Of a DNA stretch of 64,000 bases, positions 61,531-64,000 are shown piece by piece (position 1 is the first letter of the stretch; each line of letters starts with the position of its first letter). Position numbers and translations under genes: made by a program. The notes below the pieces were generated by a model, which was given only the letters and a program-made list of their open reading frames with translations, was not told where the DNA came from and ran no database searches. This DNA comes from Acidobacteriaceae bacterium KBS 89 (lineage in GTDB: Bacteria > Acidobacteriota > Terriglobia > Terriglobales > Acidobacteriaceae), in assembly GCA_000381605.1 (NCBI GenBank), contig KB906755.1:992001-1056000 (forward strand), in the 5' to 3' direction.

Positions 61531-61580
61531 CGGGTGCCCCATGTTCGCGACGGTCTCATCGTCGCTAAAGTGGTTTTTCT
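61531..61580. repeat. Extragenic hairpin repeat (family A, copy 4)
   Basis: CGGGTGCCCCATGTTCGCGA opens, a CGACG-GTCTCAT-CGTCG hairpin follows (61549-61565), then CTAAAGTGG and TTTTTCTCGAAGC in place of the usual GGCAT..CGCG..GCGAA end. Also shares ATGTTCGCGACG with copy 3. Confidence 0.5.
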
Positions 61581-61732
61581 CGAAGCCCCAAACCAGAACC
61601 GCCCGGGTGCCTCTCAGTTCTACCCGCAGGAAAAAAATGCGTCACTGCTCTCCAGCATTAATCTATTGCACGTAGAATCCTCCACGTGCACGCGGGCCCT
61701 GAACCACCACATCCAATCAAAGGACAAACATC

Positions 61733-62119
61733 ATGGCAAACCCATTCTGTCACCTGGAACTCGCCTCCACCGACATCGCCAAGGCAAAAACCTTCTACTC
61801 CAGCTTCTTCGACTGGAAGCTCGCCGACATGGACATGGGCGGCGGCATGACCTACACCACCTTCAAGCCCGCCCCCTCCGCTGACAGCCCCGGCGGCGGC
61901 ATGATGCAGCACCCCGTCCCCGGAGCCCCCTCCTCCTGGCTCCCCTACGTCCTCGTCGACGACATCAACGCCGCCAACGCCAAAGCCAAATCCCTCGGCG
62001 CAACCATCATGAAGGACACACAGGAGGTTCCCAACATGGGCTGGTTCAGCATCATCATCGACCCCACCGGCGCCGCCCTCGGCCTCTGGCAAACCAACCC
62101 CGCCGCCCCCAGACCATAA
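61733..62119 (+). CDS. VOC (glyoxalase/bleomycin-resistance fold) protein
   Basis: 128 residues: MANPFCHLELASTDIAKAKT, FYSSFFDWKLADMDMGGGMTY, then YVLVDDINAANAKAKSLGAT and MGWFSIIIDPTGAALGLWQ. This is the compact VOC domain of the type found in CFP-30B-like or glyoxalase-like proteins; metal ligands are His7 and Glu9 at the start, with no strong second pair. The substrate is unknown. ATG preceded by AAAGGACAAACATC. Confidence 0.88.
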   Translation: MANPFCHLELASTDIAKAKTFYSSFFDWKLADMDMGGGMTYTTFKPAPSADSPGGGMMQHPVPGAPSSWLPYVLVDDINAANAKAKSLGATIMKDTQEVPNMGWFSIIIDPTGAALGLWQTNPAAPRP

Positions 62120-62209
62120 CGCCTCACCAGCGACCCTCTAACAACCGAAAACACCCGGCCCCATTTATCGCGCACGGACGATGGATGGGCCCACAAACCA
62201 CGCCGGGGC

Positions 62210-62270
62210 CGGGTGCCCCATACATCGCAGTCTCATCGCGATGGGTGGGCATTCGCGCCAAGACGCGAAC
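62210..62270. repeat. Extragenic hairpin repeat (family A, copy 5)
   Basis: CGGGTGCCCCATACATCGC, an ATCGC-AGTCTC-ATCGCGAT hairpin, then GGGTGGGCATTCGCGCCAAGAC and GCGAACC. It has the best-preserved ends of the family. Immediately before it, 62149-62200 holds a related GGCCCCATTTATCG / GATGGATGGGCCC inverted repeat, perhaps a degraded tandem copy. Confidence 0.6.
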
Positions 62271-62370
62271 CATTCTCTTTCCCCAATCAAGAAAATCGCC
62301 CCCATCGAAAGAGGCTGCTGAGCCCAAATCTATCTTTGCCTTTGCTTTTGCTTTTTGCACTTGGGATTAG

Positions 62371-62424
62371 CGTGGGGATTCAGCCCCACGAAAAAGCCAC
62401 CAAAAGAAAAGGGGCTTTAGCCCC
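62371..62424. repeat. REP-like double hairpin, distant copy
   Basis: CGTGGGGATTCAGCCCCACG at 62371-62390 and GGGGCTTTAGCCCC at 62411-62424, with the same upstream TTTGCTTTTGC run and TTGGGATT.GCGTGGGG as the copy beside the RAYT gene. The start-to-start distance of the two palindromes is 40 here and 41 there. This is the pattern expected of REP/BIME copies moved by the RAYT. Confidence 0.65.
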
Positions 62425-62450
62425 GGGCCTTCCCGTGCCCGCCACCAACC

Positions 62451-62596
62451 CTTGACACCCCTGCTAAAATTAAATCAGGAAGAAACCAAGCCCGGCCCAA
62501 GCCGGGCTTTCGACTTTAGCACCACAACCATAATCGAAGTCCGAATTTAACTCTTTTATTTCTAAGACTTTGCACACTTTTTGACCGGGAGCGGGC
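62451..62596 (+). promoter_or_regulatory. Conserved intergenic structured element (family B, copy 3)
   Basis: TTGACACCCCTGCTAAAATTA from 62452; hairpin AGCCCGGC-CCAA-GCCGGGCT at 62489-62508; GAAGTCC at 62536; TTTATTTCTAAGACTTTGCAC ending near 62574; then GACCGGGAGCGGG before the next gene's ATG at 62606. Compared with copy 2, the third stem pair has changed from T-A to C-G with pairing kept, and all spacings are equal within one base. Confidence 0.6.
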
Positions 62597-62605
62597 CTAC
62601 CACCG

Positions 62606-63796
62606 ATGCACCGACGCAAGCCACAAAACAGCCAAGCCGCAACCCTGCTTCTCCTCCTCCTCGCAACCCTCTCCACAAAAAAAATCCAGGCCCAATTCGA
62701 CATCGAAGACTCCAATACCACCGCCAGCCTCCGCGGCATCCACAACGTAGGCGGCGGAGTCGCCTGGGCCAGCGGAACCGACGGCACCGTCCTCCGCACC
62801 GAAGACGGCGGTTACCTCTGGCAGACCTGCACCATCCCCCCCGGAGCCGAAAAACTAGACTTCCGCGGCATCCAGGCCTTCGACGAAAACACCGCCATCG
62901 TCATGTCCTCGGGCAAAGGAGACCTCTCCCGCCTCTACAAAACCACCGACGGCTGCCAAACCTGGAAACTTCTCTTCACCAACCCCGACAAAGAAGGCTT
63001 CTGGGACGCCATCCAATTCGCGGACGCGAATCATCTCCCAGCAGACAAAAGCTTCGGCATGCTGGTCGGTGATCCCGTAGACAGCAAATTCACAACATTT
63101 GTAACCTTCGATTACGGAGAGAGCTGGAAGCGTCAGTCAATCCAAGGGTTTTCTGAGCAAGGTGAAGGTCTCTTCGCAGCTAGCAACTCATCTCTGATGT
63201 TGTACGGAAAGAGCGAGCGAGCTTTTGTAACCGGCGGGCCTACTCATGCGCGACTTATTACCCAGAGCGCTCACAGTACATCGTTGGAGACCGGGGACTT
63301 AAAGCTACTTCGCGGAGGAAAGCCATTCCACTTTTCTGGGCCCATGGAGTGGACCGCAAATAGCATTCCGCTTGCAACCAGCCCATCCGCAGGTGCTTTC
63401 TCTATAGCCATGAAATCGTTCTCCACCGCACCTAGCCAAATTGACGTTGTCATAGTAGGCGGAGATTACAAGCTTCCAGACTCATCCACAGGAACTGCTG
63501 CGTCCAGTTTTGACGGCATTTTCAGTCCGGCCCAAACCCCACCCCACGGCTACCGCTCCTCCGTAGCCTACGACCCCACCCAAAAACTCTGGATCACCGT
63601 AGGCCCCAACGGCACCGACATCTCCACCGACGACGGCAAAAACTGGACACCCCTCAAACCCTCCGGCTACGACCCACCCGACGCCGACAAAAACTGGAAC
63701 GCCCTCTCGCTCCCCTTCGTAGTAGGCCCCAAAGGACGCATAGGCCGCCTCCGCACCATCACCCAAAAACCGGAGGCACCACCCCCACAAAAATGA
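62606..63796 (+). CDS. Secreted YCF48/BNR-repeat beta-propeller-like protein
   Basis: 396 residues with a signal peptide (about 11-31, ending IQAQ). BNR/YCF48-type blades: VGGGVAWASGTDGTVLRTED, SRLYKTTDGCQTWKLLF, TFDYGESWKRQS and GPNGTDISTDDGKNWTPL, each with the S/T-x-D-x-G-x-T-W pattern. The fold resembles photosystem-assembly-factor YCF48 and sialidase-like propellers; the function here is unknown. Codon use changes sharply: bases about 63120-63530 use many A/T-ending codons while both flanks are strongly C-ending, suggesting a mosaic gene. A family B element directly precedes it. Confidence 0.8.
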   Translation: MHRRKPQNSQAATLLLLLLATLSTKKIQAQFDIEDSNTTASLRGIHNVGGGVAWASGTDGTVLRTEDGGYLWQTCTIPPGAEKLDFRGIQAFDENTAIVMSSGKGDLSRLYKTTDGCQTWKLLFTNPDKEGFWDAIQFADANHLPADKSFGMLVGDPVDSKFTTFVTFDYGESWKRQSIQGFSEQGEGLFAASNSSLMLYGKSERAFVTGGPTHARLITQSAHSTSLETGDLKLLRGGKPFHFSGPMEWTANSIPLATSPSAGAFSIAMKSFSTAPSQIDVVIVGGDYKLPDSSTGTAASSFDGIFSPAQTPPHGYRSSVAYDPTQKLWITVGPNGTDISTDDGKNWTPLKPSGYDPPDADKNWNALSLPFVVGPKGRIGRLRTITQKPEAPPPQK

Positions 63797-63799
63797 AAA

Positions 63800-64000
63800 T
63801 CACTGCGGCTGTTGCGGAGCAGTTGGCGCAGTCGGATTCGTCGGTGCAGTCGGACTCGAAGTCCCCGGCGTCGTACCAATCCCTGGAGTAGTAGGAGTAG
63901 TCCCAAAACCGGATTTCATGTCAGCAGCCGAACCCAACCCCGTCCCGCCCGTAGCCGGCCCTCCACCAAACAAACTCGCCTTCGCATACATCTGCTCGAT
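63800..64000 (-). CDS. C-terminal end of an unidentified protein (5' part outside window)
   Basis: The minus-strand frame is open to the window edge and reads IEQMYAKASLFGGGPATGG, then a low-complexity Thr/Pro/Gly tail (TTPTTPGIGTTPG, SPTAPTNPTAPTAP) to a TGA at 63800. An in-frame Met occurs at 63991 but the frame continues beyond. Only a disordered tail is visible, so no function can be given. Convergent with the propeller-like gene, 3 bases apart. Confidence 0.55.
   Translation of the reverse strand: MEQMYAKASLFGGGPATGGTGLGSAADMKSGFGTTPTTPGIGTTPGTSSPTAPTNPTAPTAPQQPQ

Overview
The window reads as an interior piece of a chromosome from an acidobacterium of the class Terriglobia (the Granulicella / Edaphobacter / Terriglobus type). 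This is inferred from four things: a full-length 'acidobacterial duplicated orphan permease' (ADOP), a VWFA-related secreted protein of the acidobacterial kind, several PEP-CTERM proteins, and a strong preference for C-ending codons together with many short extragenic hairpin repeats. No rRNA, tRNA, phage, plasmid or CRISPR feature was found. Coding density is high and both strands are used.

Layout. 1-8.4 kb: the 3' end of secA, then a minus-strand NtrC-type response regulator / histidine kinase / lipoprotein operon, a rhodanese, and an orphan MEDS-domain histidine kinase. 8.7-12.8 kb: a tandem pair of PEP-CTERM proteins and an overlapping xerD / membrane protein / xerC operon. 13-19.3 kb: ffh, a type II NADH dehydrogenase, a GH5 glycosidase, a membrane protein and a GH29 fucosidase. 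19.3-24.9 kb: small accessory genes (SnoaL-like, PEP-CTERM, a membrane J-domain protein with Cys repeats, VOC proteins, a 47-residue membrane peptide). 25-33.2 kb: a HerA-like ATPase, a second GH29 enzyme, a GNAT, a dienelactone hydrolase and the ADOP permease. 33.4-40.3 kb: a peroxiredoxin-like protein lacking the usual peroxidatic Cys, an outer-membrane barrel, a frataxin, a large zinc metalloprotease, an isoaspartyl methyltransferase-like protein, a VWFA protein and a stand-alone B12-binding domain. 40.3-45.3 kb: a six-gene minus-strand operon for leucine/acyl-CoA catabolism (carboxylase beta subunit, a small membrane protein, HMG-CoA lyase, methylglutaconyl-CoA hydratase-like, thioesterase, SDR). 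45.4-48.5 kb: pncA, small proteins and an XRE regulator. 48.7-55.3 kb: the envelope/isoprenoid cluster uppS-cdsA-dxr-rseP, interrupted by two extra genes. 55.4-64 kb: a RAYT transposase beside its REP hairpins, a DHH phosphoesterase, a CPA1 antiporter, a penicillin-acylase family enzyme, a VOC protein, a YCF48/BNR-like secreted protein and the 3' end of an unidentified gene.

The most interesting non-coding signal is a roughly 150-nt intergenic element present four times, always on the plus strand and always upstream of a plus-strand gene (19.8, 24.4, 33.3 and 62.5 kb). It combines a TTGACA/AT-rich 5' block, a hairpin whose sequence changes while its pairing is kept, a GAAGTCC...AAGACTTT block at constant spacing, and a G-rich 3' end. 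It could be a structured leader RNA, a small RNA or a mobile extragenic repeat. Three further extragenic repeat families are present, including a RAYT with REP-like hairpins both next to it and 7 kb away. Several genes appear leaderless, with a TAnnnT -10-like box 6-9 nt before the ATG.
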